DNA of 27,064 bases from positions 1 to 27,064 of the forward strand of contig URUC01000021.1 in the NCBI GenBank assembly GCA_900550965.1, read 5' to 3'. The notes beneath the pieces were generated by a model. It saw nothing but the letters and a program-made list of their open reading frames with translations. It ran no database searches and was not told the origin of the DNA. This stretch comes from an uncultured Collinsella sp. Lineage in GTDB: Bacteria; Actinomycetota; Coriobacteriia; Coriobacteriales; Coriobacteriaceae. The translations under genes were made by a program, and so were the position numbers. Below, piece after piece: positions 1-6,607 of the stretch (positions are counted from its first letter, which is position 1; each line of letters starts with the position of its first letter).

Positions 1-463
1 CGTCCTTGGTGGCCTGACGCTGGGCGTCGTTGAAGTAGGCCGGGACGGTGATGACGGCGTCGGTGACGGTCTCGCCCAGATACTTCTCGGCGTCGGCCTT
101 CATCTTTGCGAGCGTCATGGCGCTCACCTGCTCGGCGGTATAATCCTTGCCCTCGATATCGACGACGGCACGGCCACCCTGGCCCTCCTTGACCTCATAC
201 GGCACGGTCTTGATCTCGGAGGTGCACTCGGAGTACTTGCGGCCCATGAAGCGCTTGATGGAGAACACGGTGTTCTTGGGGTTGGTGACCGCCTGGTTCT
301 TAGCGGCCTTACCCACGACGCGGTCGCCGTCAGCACGGAAGCCCACGACAGACGGGGTGGTGCGGTCGCCCTCGGCGTTCACGATAATGGTCGGAGAACC
401 GCCCTCGAGGACGGCCATTGCGGAGTTAGTAGTACCAAGGTCGATACCAAGAATCTTACTCAT
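1..463 (-). CDS. dnaK: Chaperone DnaK (Hsp70), N-terminal part, cut by window edge
   Basis: This is the N-terminal 154 residues of the ATP-dependent cytosolic chaperone Hsp70, which binds exposed hydrophobic segments with DnaJ and GrpE. Translation from the ATG at 463 gives MSKILGIDLGTTNS, the actin-like phosphate-1 loop of Hsp70. It continues with the typical GDRTTPSVVGF and KRFMGRK segments, and VITVPAYFNDAQRQATKD lies at the window edge. The start is supported by GAGGGA eight bases upstream. The rest of the ATPase domain and the substrate-binding domain lie outside the window. A leader of more than 100 nt separates the start from a motif (569-583) that is shared with the htpG leader. Identification is secure; only completeness is unknown. 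Confidence 0.97.
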   Translation of the reverse strand, partial: MSKILGIDLGTTNSAMAVLEGGSPTIIVNAEGDRTTPSVVGFRADGDRVVGKAAKNQAVTNPKNTVFSIKRFMGRKYSECTSEIKTVPYEVKEGQGGRAVVDIEGKDYTAEQVSAMTLAKMKADAEKYLGETVTDAVITVPAYFNDAQRQATKD

Positions 464-568
464 TAGAAATTCCCTCTCTCTTTTGCGTTCGCGCCGCCTC
501 GACGATCTGTCGCGCGGCGCTTCGGCTTGTCTTTCAGGATGTAGTGTATCCCCTTATGGGCCGGAATA

Positions 569-583
569 TACAAAATCTAAGTC
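569..583. promoter_or_regulatory. Candidate chaperone-leader motif upstream of dnaK
   Basis: On the plus strand this reads TACAAAATCTAAGTC. A 14/15 match lies upstream of htpG at 3683-3697, in the opposite orientation relative to its gene. The site is in an AT-rich island inside otherwise GC-rich DNA and is followed by a second AGATTT half at about 594-599, which gives an AAATCT/AGATTT inverted pair. This suggests a stress-regulator operator, but it does not match the HAIR/HspR or CIRCE consensus sequences. Confidence 0.4.
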
Positions 584-725
584 AATTCATATAAGATTTC
601 TTATTGTTGAGAGTTTAGGTTCTTAAATGCGCAGGTAGATGCGCTGAATGAGTTCTCGGCAAATCTATTGAGATCTATGTAGAGATGGCTGAGGTTTGCG
701 TCCGGGGGTGCCTGGGGGCCGTCTT

Positions 726-911
726 GCGGCAAGCGCATCCCGGTTTGAGCGTAGATTCCGGGTCGCAGTTTCCGTCTGAAGGCTCAACCGGAAACCGTAT
801 CCCGTTTTGAGAGCTGATACCGGGTCGCAGTTTCCGCTAGCGGGCCCAACCGGAAACTGCGACCCGGTTTTCGGCCAAATAACGGGATGCCCTTTCCGCA
901 GGCGCGCTCAA
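726..911. repeat. Three tandem 62-nt hairpin repeat units
   Basis: Units at 726-787, 788-849 and 850-911 have an exact 62-nt period, and each ends in CAA. Each unit has a CCGGAAA-type 5' arm and a 3' arm resembling CCGGGTCGCAGTTTCCG, so each can fold as an imperfect hairpin. The 3' arms of units 1 and 2 are identical over 17 nt (758-774 and 820-836). They are perfectly complementary to the 5' arm of unit 3 (851-867). The array fills much of the gene-free stretch 464-1121, where I see no convincing coding sequence. A further copy of the same unit starts at 27018. Confidence 0.8.
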
Positions 912-947
912 TAGGTCAATATTAAAAGTCACCTATAGCTAACATTT

Positions 948-980
948 GCGCAGCTCAACGGCCCCACCTGCGCGTTTTTT
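948..980 (+). terminator. Terminator-like hairpin without an upstream gene
   Basis: GCGCAG (948-953) and CTGCGC (968-973) can pair and are followed directly by G and six T residues. The form is a plus-strand intrinsic terminator, yet no plus-strand gene precedes it. It may end an unannotated small RNA or read-through from the repeat array, or it may be a chance structure. Confidence 0.45.
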
Positions 981-1032
981 AGTAAACCTTGGCATACTCG
1001 GCGAACGGTATGAAGATGCCGGCCAGAGGGTA

Positions 1033-1060
1033 TTGCAAACGGTCGCTCCCGTGGTATGTT
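1033..1060 (+). promoter_or_regulatory. Probable promoter of the ferredoxin gene
   Basis: A TTGCAA -35 (1033-1038) and a TATGTT -10 (1055-1060) are separated by 16 nt. They lie about 60 nt before the ferredoxin ATG, leaving a short leader that carries an AGAGGA ribosome binding site at about 1109-1114. Confidence 0.6.
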
Positions 1061-1121
1061 TTTGCCCGAATCAAACCGGCGCGCATCGCCTGTAGCGTCG
1101 GTCAACAGAGAGGAAACTACC

Positions 1122-1307
1122 ATGGCTCATCCCGTAATTGATGCCGACGAGTGCATCGCTTGTGGCGTTTGCGTCGACTCCTGCCCCGCTGGCGTTCTGG
1201 AGCTCCAGGACGTCGCTACCGTCGCCGACGAGGACTCCTGCGTCGCCTGTGGCGCTTGCCAGGACGCTTGCCCCGCTGGCGCGATCACCGAGATCGTCGA
1301 GGAGTAA
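1122..1307 (+). CDS. Small 2[4Fe-4S] ferredoxin
   Basis: This is a 61-residue clostridial-type electron carrier in the cytosol, expected to shuttle low-potential electrons between oxidoreductases. Two complete cluster motifs are visible: C11-x2-C14-x2-C17-x3-C21-P and C40-x2-C43-x2-C46-x3-C50-P, each ending in CPAG. This is the usual full length for the family. The ATG at 1122 is preferred over the longer open frame starting at 1056, because AGAGGA lies 8-10 nt upstream and the family signature starts immediately (MAHPVIDADECIACG). The gene is monocistronic, with its own promoter and a very strong bidirectional-looking terminator (1343-1390). Its redox partners cannot be inferred from the neighbours, which are both chaperones. 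Confidence 0.95.
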   Translation: MAHPVIDADECIACGVCVDSCPAGVLELQDVATVADEDSCVACGACQDACPAGAITEIVEE

Positions 1308-1342
1308 CAACTCCCCCACTTGCACACTCAAAAGTACACCGT

Positions 1343-1390
1343 GCACAAAAAGGAGGCCTCCGCATCGCCGCGGAGGCCTCCTTTTTGTGC
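1343..1390 (+). terminator. Strong terminator after the ferredoxin gene
   Basis: A perfect 21-bp inverted repeat (GCACAAAAAGGAGGCCTCCGC and its complement) surrounds a six-base loop. It carries A5 on one side and T5 on the other, so it can act on transcripts from both strands. It sits 36 nt after the ferredoxin stop. Confidence 0.9.
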
Positions 1391-1436
1391 GGATAACCAA
1401 TTAGGCACCGTCGCAGGTTGAGCTCACGTCAGCGAA

Positions 1437-1532
1437 AACGTCCCTAAGCGAGCAAGGTGACGTGAAAGAGGAGGGAAGCGTACTTTGGTACGCGACCGAC
1501 GATTGAACGTCAGATTGCCGCTTAGGGGCGTT
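1437..1532. repeat. Multi-stem structured intergenic element
   Basis: Three nested inverted pairs are visible. The outer stem is 1437-1450 with 1519-1532 (AACGTCCCTAAGCG against CGCTTAGGGGCGTT, one mismatch). The middle stem is 1452-1463 with 1507-1518 (two mismatches). The tip hairpin is 1478-1493 (GCGTAC-TTTG-GTACGC). The element lies between the convergent ferredoxin and htpG genes, beyond the ferredoxin terminator. It could be a dispersed hairpin element or a structured RNA. I cannot assign it to a named family. Confidence 0.55.
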
Positions 1533-1545
1533 TGCAGCGTCGAGT

Positions 1546-1574
1546 GGTTACGCGGTTCGTAGAACCGCGTAACC
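1546..1574 (-). terminator. Hairpin just after htpG stop
   Basis: GGTTACGCGGTT and AACCGCGTAACC form a 12-bp stem with a five-base loop, six nt beyond the htpG stop codon on the minus strand. There is no T-tract, so it is either an imperfect terminator or a 3'-end stabilising hairpin. Confidence 0.5.
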
Positions 1575-1580
1575 CCCTAG

Positions 1581-3605
1581 TTACATAAGCTCGCAAACAG
1601 CCGCCGCGAAGGCAACGGGGTCCTCGGGGAGGATGCCCTCGACCAGCAGGGCCTGATCGTAGAGCAAGCCGGAGTACTGCTTGATCTTATCGGCGTCGCC
1701 TGCCTTCTGGGCAGCGACAAGCTTGTCAAAGACCGGGTGCTTGGCGTTGAGCTCGAGCACGCGCTGGCTCTTGGGCATACCGTCGGGCGCGCCCTCGGGA
1801 CCCTTCTGGAGCACCTTCTCCATCTCGAGCGAAAGCGGGCCCTCGGTGGTAATGCAAGCGGGGGCATCGGTCAGGCGCGCGGAGACGGCAACTTTCTCGA
1901 CCTTGTCACCGAGTGCCTCTTTCATAGCGCTAAAGAGGTCCTCGTTCTCCTTGGTGGCGTCCTCGGCCTCCTTCTTCTCGTCATCGGTCGCCAGGTCAAG
2001 ATCACCGGTCGCGACGTTCTTGAGCTCCAGGTGACGATCCTCGACCTCAGGCTCGGCACCATCGGCAACTGCCTTCTCGGCAGCCTCGCGAGCAGCGTCA
2101 TCCTCGTAGACCTTGGGCATATCGGCAGCCACGTACTCACGCATGGCCTGGAAGGTGAACTCATCCACGTCCTGCGTCAACAGCAGCACATCGTAACCGC
2201 GGTCGAGTACGCTCTTCACGACGGGCATCTTGGCCAGACGCTCGCGCGAATCGCCGGCGGCATAGTAGATTGCCTTCTGGCCCTCGGGCATGCCCTTGGC
2301 ATACTCGGCAAGGGTGATCATCTTCTGCTCCTTGACAGACCAGAACAGCAGCAGGTCGGCGAGCTCGTCGGCCTTCATGCCGTAGCTCGAGTAGATGCCG
2401 TACTTAAGACCGCGACCAAAGTTCTCAAAGAACTTCTCGTAGGCCTCGCGATCGTTGTCACGCATATCCTCAAGGTCGGCGGTAATCTTCTTTTCCACAC
2501 GCTTGGCGATGGCCTTGAGCTGACGGTTCTGCTGCAGCGTCTCGCGCGAGATGTTGAGCGACACGTCGGCGGAATCCACGACGCCGCGGACAAAGTTGTA
2601 GTAGTCGGGCAGCAGGTCGTCGCACTTCTCCATAATCAGAACGTTGGAGCTGTAGAGCGCCAGACCCTTCTCGTAGTCCTTGCTGTACAGATCGAACGGC
2701 GCGCGGCCCGGCACAAACAGCAGAGCGTCATACTCGAGCGTGCCCTCGGCATGGAAGCTGATGGTGCGCGCAGGATCGTCAAAGTCGTGGAACGTGGACT
2801 TGTAGAACTCGTCGTAATCCTTCTGCTCAACGTCGGAGCTGCGCTTTTTCCAGATCGGCGTCATGGAGTTAATGGTCTCGAGCTCCTGATAGTCCTCATA
2901 CTCGGGCTTGTAGTCGTCACCAGCGTCCTCGGGCTTGGGCTTCTGGCGGCTCTTGCTCACCATCATCTGAATCGGGTAGCGCACATAGTTGCTGTACTGC
3001 TGAATCAGGCTCTTGAGGCCCCACTCGGTCAGGAAGCGATCGTAGGTCTCGGCCTCGCCGTCGGCGTCGAGTTTCTCGTTCTCGCGCAGCGTCAGAATGA
3101 CATCGGTACCGTGCTCAGCACGCTCGCCATCCTCGATGGTGTAGCCCTCAAGACCGTCGGACTCCCAAACGTGGGCGGTATCCTCGCCATAAGCGCGGCT
3201 GACGACCTTCACATGGCTGGCGACCATAAAAGCCGAGTAGAAGCCCACGCCAAACTGACCGATGATGTCGACATCGGAGCCCTGCTGCTCGGCGTTCTCG
3301 GTCTTAAACTCCTCGGAGCCGGAGTGGGCGATGGTGCCCAGGTTGCGCTCGAGCTCCTCAGCGGTCATGCCGATGCCGTTATCCGAAATCGTGATGGTGC
3401 GGGCATCCTTATCGAAGGAGACGCGAATGGCCAGGTCGCCCTGGTTGATCTTAACGCTCGGGTCCTGCAGGCTCTTAAAGTTGAGCTTGTCGACGGCATC
3501 GCTCGCGTTGGAGATAAGCTCGCGCAGGAAAATTTCCTTGTTGGTGTAGATGGAGTTGATCATGAGGTCGAGCAGTTTTTTGCTCTCGGTCTTAAATTGA
3601 CGCAT
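1581..3605 (-). CDS. htpG: Chaperone HtpG (Hsp90)
   Basis: This 674-residue cytosolic ATP-dependent chaperone works late in protein folding and stress recovery. The GHKL ATPase domain is clear: ELISNASDAVDKL with E29 and N33, SDNGIGM at residues 74-80 and GQFGVGFYSAF at 116-126. The middle domain (about 230-500) follows with typical FYKSTFHDF and DSADVSLNISRETLQQN segments, and a C-terminal dimerisation domain ends in the KHPVFDKL region. Length and domain order are normal; an acidic stretch at roughly 545-585 is the only compositional feature. The start at 3605 has GAAAGGA about six nt upstream. The gene appears monocistronic, and its leader shares a 15-nt motif with dnaK, which suggests joint heat-shock control. 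Confidence 0.97.
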   Translation of the reverse strand: MRQFKTESKKLLDLMINSIYTNKEIFLRELISNASDAVDKLNFKSLQDPSVKINQGDLAIRVSFDKDARTITISDNGIGMTAEELERNLGTIAHSGSEEFKTENAEQQGSDVDIIGQFGVGFYSAFMVASHVKVVSRAYGEDTAHVWESDGLEGYTIEDGERAEHGTDVILTLRENEKLDADGEAETYDRFLTEWGLKSLIQQYSNYVRYPIQMMVSKSRQKPKPEDAGDDYKPEYEDYQELETINSMTPIWKKRSSDVEQKDYDEFYKSTFHDFDDPARTISFHAEGTLEYDALLFVPGRAPFDLYSKDYEKGLALYSSNVLIMEKCDDLLPDYYNFVRGVVDSADVSLNISRETLQQNRQLKAIAKRVEKKITADLEDMRDNDREAYEKFFENFGRGLKYGIYSSYGMKADELADLLLFWSVKEQKMITLAEYAKGMPEGQKAIYYAAGDSRERLAKMPVVKSVLDRGYDVLLLTQDVDEFTFQAMREYVAADMPKVYEDDAAREAAEKAVADGAEPEVEDRHLELKNVATGDLDLATDDEKKEAEDATKENEDLFSAMKEALGDKVEKVAVSARLTDAPACITTEGPLSLEMEKVLQKGPEGAPDGMPKSQRVLELNAKHPVFDKLVAAQKAGDADKIKQYSGLLYDQALLVEGILPEDPVAFAAAVCELM

Positions 3606-3682
3606 GTGCAGTCCTTTCGCGCTACCCCCGTCCGCAAAAACGGCCCGGTCGCCCGAGCCGAATCGCAGACCTGCTATGTTCA

Positions 3683-3697
3683 GACTTAGATTTTATA
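3683..3697. promoter_or_regulatory. Candidate chaperone-leader motif upstream of htpG
   Basis: On the plus strand this reads GACTTAGATTTTATA; its complement matches the dnaK-leader site (569-583) at 14 of 15 positions. It lies 78-92 nt before the htpG start. On the coding strand it includes TATAAA, so it may overlap the promoter. Confidence 0.4.
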
Positions 3698-3807
3698 ACC
3701 CATTAGCGCGCATATATACACACGGTATCGAAAAACTGTATGTCCGAGCGCTCCGATACGCCAATTGCCGAGGAGTGTCCCCAACTGCCGGCAGAAAAGG
3801 AGCGTCC

Positions 3808-4308
3808 CTATCTGTCATCTACGCGCTTGGCCATCCAGGCATGGGGCTGGCCCTCGTCTTCGTAATCTACCGGGGCAATTTGCGTGTAGCCCGCCTTGGC
3901 ATAGAGTGGCAGCACGTATTCCTGCCCATGCAGCTTAATAAGCTTAGCGCCGGCATCGCGTGCACACGCATCACTGGCCTCGACAATCTTGCTCGCCAAA
4001 CCGCGACGGCGCATGCTCGGCAGCACGGCCACGCGCCCCATAATGTAGGTCTCCCCCGCCGCAACGCCTTCGTCCAAGTCGCACGCCGGCGACACCGGAG
4101 CCTCTGCGTTAGCCGCGCGCTCAAGCTCTTCGGGAAACACGCGCGAGCAACCGGCAAGCTCGCCGTCTACATAGAGCGTCACATGAAGGCAGTTCGGATC
4201 CTCGTCGATAGCGTCGAACTCATTCTCGTAGCCCTGCTCGTCCATAAAAACGACGCGGCGCACCAACGCCGCGTCATCAAAGCATCCCGTCTTAAGTTGG
4301 ATATCCAT
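3808..4308 (-). CDS. GNAT-family N-acetyltransferase (YjcF/ElaA-like)
   Basis: This is a 166-residue acyltransferase predicted to move an acetyl group from acetyl-CoA to an unknown amine. The GNAT core is visible: beta-4 followed by the pyrophosphate-binding motif A, MGRVAVLPSMRRRGLA (residues 90-105). LHGQEYVLPLYAKAGYTQ then forms the C-terminal beta-6/7 region with a Tyr typical of the fold. The tail has the E-x-G-x-PHAWM pattern of YjcF-like members. I start at 4308, not at the longer in-frame ATG (4326), because GAAAGGG lies five nt before the inner ATG. It follows the CpsB-like gene by 39 nt and may be co-transcribed with it. The substrate cannot be inferred. Confidence 0.85.
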   Translation of the reverse strand: MDIQLKTGCFDDAALVRRVVFMDEQGYENEFDAIDEDPNCLHVTLYVDGELAGCSRVFPEELERAANAEAPVSPACDLDEGVAAGETYIMGRVAVLPSMRRRGLASKIVEASDACARDAGAKLIKLHGQEYVLPLYAKAGYTQIAPVDYEDEGQPHAWMAKRVDDR

Positions 4309-4347
4309 GGCTGCCCTTTCATTCAATGCGAACTTTAGGGACAGATT

Positions 4348-4998
4348 TTAGCGAAAATGAGCTCCGCGCACGCTAAACTTCGCGCGAGCCTTCGCCAGGC
4401 AGTCGTAATGACCCACGTTATGGGCATCGCTCGCGATGAAGCTGTACAGGTTCTGATCGAACAGGCGCTGGGCCGGCTTTTTCTCGCGACCAAAGCGACC
4501 GCCGGCAATAAAGTCCGCCGAAGCCTGCAGCTTGCAGCCCATATCGACTAGGCGCTCCGCCACGCCTACATCCTTTTGAACCGCACGATAGCGCTCAGGA
4601 TGAGCGATGATCACCTGGTAGCCACGGCACTGCAAATCGTAAATCGTGTTCTCGTACTCTCTAAACGCATACGCATCGGCATGCGTCGAAAGCTCGAGCA
4701 GGAACTCATTAGTCCCATCGAAATGCAAGTGCTCCGCGGCATCGATACCAAGCTCAACGAGCTTTCGATGGTTGACCTCGAAGCCCATCTGGAGCGGAAA
4801 ACCGTCAGCGTTATCGCGCAGCAGCTCAAAGGCATCCCACATCTTGTCGTAATCAAAATAAGGATCGCGGCAGTGAGGAGTGCAAACAATTCTGGTTACA
4901 CCAGCCCGCTTGGCAGCCTCGAGCATCGCCAAGCTCTCATCGAGATCGGCGGCGCCGTCGTCTACACCCGGCAAGATATGGCAATGAATGTCACGCAT
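4348..4998 (-). CDS. CpsB/CapC-type PHP tyrosine-protein phosphatase
   Basis: This is a 216-residue manganese-dependent phosphatase of the PHP fold. It is expected to remove phosphate from the tyrosine cluster of the adjacent CpsD-like kinase. Metal-binding motifs are all present: HCH at 5-7 within IHCHILPGVDDGA, TPH at 40-42, E74 in GFEV, HPER at 133-136 and SDAH at 190-193. The length is slightly below the roughly 240-residue pneumococcal CpsB. It starts 17 nt after the kinase stop, with AAGG upstream of the ATG, so the two are probably translated from one message. The order on the message is adaptor, kinase, phosphatase, then GNAT. A PHP-type hydrolase of another substrate is less likely, given the neighbours. 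Confidence 0.92.
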   Translation of the reverse strand: MRDIHCHILPGVDDGAADLDESLAMLEAAKRAGVTRIVCTPHCRDPYFDYDKMWDAFELLRDNADGFPLQMGFEVNHRKLVELGIDAAEHLHFDGTNEFLLELSTHADAYAFREYENTIYDLQCRGYQVIIAHPERYRAVQKDVGVAERLVDMGCKLQASADFIAGGRFGREKKPAQRLFDQNLYSFIASDAHNVGHYDCLAKARAKFSVRGAHFR

Positions 4999-5015
4999 AG
5001 GTCAGCCTTAATCAA

Positions 5016-5753
5016 CTAAACGTTTGCTCGGTTGGTGAAGATGCCCTTTTTGGAAGTCCCCTGATCGTCGGAGCCCTTCTTCACCTTCTTACCGTCCTTG
5101 GTGTAGTAAGAATAGTAGTACTCGCTGGTCTCGGTCTCACAGTAATTCATGACGGTACCGATGAGCTTGACCTTCTCGGACTTCTTAAGCTGGGCGATAG
5201 CGTTGAGCGCCTCTTCGCGCTTGGTAAAGTCCTCGCGCACCACGAACAGCGCGCCGTCGGTCAGGCTGGCAATCTCGGCAGCATCGATGAAGGTGCCGAC
5301 CGGAGGAGCATCGAAGATGACGTACTGGAACTTGGCGGACAGTGCCTTTACCAGCTTGGCAAAGCGATGGGAGACGATGATGTCGGCAGGATTGGGAATG
5401 TGCGGCTCGGCATCGAGGAAGTAGAAGTTCTTCTGACCCGTCTCGACAATTGCCTGGTCAATGGAAATCTGCTCGGAAAGGACCGCATAGAGTCCGCCGC
5501 GCGAACGAACGCCGAGCATATCGGAAAGGGACCTGCGGCGCATATCGGCCTCGACCAGGAGCACGGACTTGCCGCTCGTGGCGATTGCCTGAGCAAGGTT
5601 AATGGAAACCGTAGACTTGCCCTCGTTGGGAATCGAGGAGGTAACGGTGATGGTGCGAATGGGGTCGTCCACGCTCGCAAAGCGGATGTTGGCCAGAAGG
5701 GTCTTGGCGGCATTCTGTACAACGAGCTTATCGGTGTTCTTTGCCTTAGCCAT
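5016..5753 (-). CDS. CpsD-like bacterial tyrosine kinase
   Basis: This is a 245-residue cytoplasmic BY-kinase that autophosphorylates C-terminal tyrosines and tunes polysaccharide assembly with its membrane adaptor. The three BY-kinase motifs are present: Walker A IPNEGKST (41-48), Walker A' LLVEAD (65-70) and Walker B YVIFDAPP (144-151). The tyrosine cluster EYYYSYY (Y212-214, 216, 217) is the expected phosphorylation target. It is followed by an unusual lysine-rich tail ending at residue 245. The start is two nt past the adaptor stop, with GAAAGGTGG inside the adaptor's last codons, so coupling is tight. Split adaptor/kinase architecture is the Gram-positive arrangement. No sugar-transfer genes are adjacent, so the regulated target must lie elsewhere. 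Confidence 0.94.
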   Translation of the reverse strand: MAKAKNTDKLVVQNAAKTLLANIRFASVDDPIRTITVTSSIPNEGKSTVSINLAQAIATSGKSVLLVEADMRRRSLSDMLGVRSRGGLYAVLSEQISIDQAIVETGQKNFYFLDAEPHIPNPADIIVSHRFAKLVKALSAKFQYVIFDAPPVGTFIDAAEIASLTDGALFVVREDFTKREEALNAIAQLKKSEKVKLIGTVMNYCETETSEYYYSYYTKDGKKVKKGSDDQGTSKKGIFTNRANV

Positions 5754-5755
5754 GC

Positions 5756-6412
5756 CTATTTACCACCTTTCATAGCCGGAATTCGGCCAACAACGGGAAT
5801 ACCCAGGAGCTCTTCTGCCTCTTCGGCACCGCGGATGCGGGTATTGAGCATGTCTGCCAAAACGACATAGGCAACTGCGATAAAGATACCGGCGAGGAAC
5901 GCGACGGCAATATACAGGGTGCGCTTGGGGCCGCTGGGGGCTTCGGGGGTCTTAGCCTCGTCGATAACGTTGATGCTCTGGGCAGCGCCGACGTTCTGAG
6001 CGACCGTACTCACCGAGCTGGCAATGGCCTTTGCGACCTCAGCCGTCTCCTTGGCATCGGTGCCGGTAACCGAAAGCGTAATGACACGCGTGGTGGTCTC
6101 GGAGGAAACAGACACCTTGTAGTCATCCAGATCGGTGAGGCCCAGCTCTTTGGCGGCGCCGCTCTTAACGCTATCGCTATCCAGCAGCGTGGCGATATCG
6201 TTGGAAAGCATCTGGCTCGCCGAGAGATCGTTGTAGCTCATCTGACCGCTATCGTCGGTCTTGGCGAGAATGTACATGCTCGTCGTCGCGGTATAGGTGT
6301 TGTCCATCGCAACGAAGGACACGATGCCCATGGCGATCGCGCAGACCACCGGAAGGGTGATGACCAGCTTGAGGTGCTTCTTCAGCAGCTGGAACAGTTC
6401 GAGAAGGGTCAT
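5756..6412 (-). CDS. CpsC/Wzz-like membrane adaptor (polysaccharide co-polymerase)
   Basis: This is a 218-residue Wzz-domain protein that activates the CpsD-like kinase and influences chain length or export of a surface polysaccharide. Membrane segments are at about 17-37 and 165-187, with an external alpha/beta domain between them. A proline-containing motif, APSGPKR (158-164), stands just before the second segment, as in the family. The short cytoplasmic tail ending IPAMKGGK would contact the kinase. The start at 6412 has GAAAGG nine nt upstream. It is the first gene of a transcript CpsC-CpsD-CpsB, with a plausible promoter at 6460-6488. The length is typical of Gram-positive CpsC proteins. 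Confidence 0.92.
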   Translation of the reverse strand: MTLLELFQLLKKHLKLVITLPVVCAIAMGIVSFVAMDNTYTATTSMYILAKTDDSGQMSYNDLSASQMLSNDIATLLDSDSVKSGAAKELGLTDLDDYKVSVSSETTTRVITLSVTGTDAKETAEVAKAIASSVSTVAQNVGAAQSINVIDEAKTPEAPSGPKRTLYIAVAFLAGIFIAVAYVVLADMLNTRIRGAEEAEELLGIPVVGRIPAMKGGK

Positions 6413-6459
6413 GCAGCTTGCCTTTCATTTCCCCAGTTCGGATTGACAAAACTGTCCGT

Positions 6460-6488
6460 ATGTTATCGCATCTTTTTACCGAGACCAA
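6460..6488 (-). promoter_or_regulatory. Candidate promoter for the tyrosine-kinase cassette
   Basis: Read on the minus strand, TTGGTC (6483-6488) and TAACAT (6460-6465) are separated by 17 nt, about 50 nt before the CpsC-like start. The rest of 6413-6607 holds the terminator of the preceding kinase gene and no further coding signal. Confidence 0.45.
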
Positions 6489-6553
6489 ACTCTATACATA
6501 AGAAACAGGCTCTCCTGTAAAAATGTCGGAAGCAATCGTAAAATTGCACAACA

Positions 6554-6582
6554 ACGCCGCACCCGAAAGTCAAATGCGGCGT
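6554..6582 (-). terminator. Terminator after the PhoR-like kinase gene
   Basis: On the minus strand ACGCCGCA pairs with TGCGGCGT around a 13-base loop and is followed by a TGTTGTG tail. It lies 25 nt past the kinase stop and before the tyrosine-kinase cassette promoter. Confidence 0.65.
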
Positions 6583-6607
6583 CTACATCAATATCTATGT
6601 TGTATCG

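Noticed and set aside
464..620. HAIR (HspR) or CIRCE operator in the dnaK leader
   Set aside because: Neither CTTGAGT-N7-ACTCAAG nor the CIRCE inverted repeat is present; only the distinct shared motif is seen.
726..911. CRISPR array
   Set aside because: The 62-nt units are contiguous and similar along their whole length, with internal hairpins. There is no constant-repeat/unique-spacer alternation and no cas gene.
1737..3689. 650-codon plus-strand open frame across htpG
   Set aside because: It is the antisense shadow of htpG, created by high GC and codon bias. It has no ribosome binding site and no protein-like domain pattern. The same applies to the long antisense frames over phoR/phoB, serS, the SPFH gene and metG.
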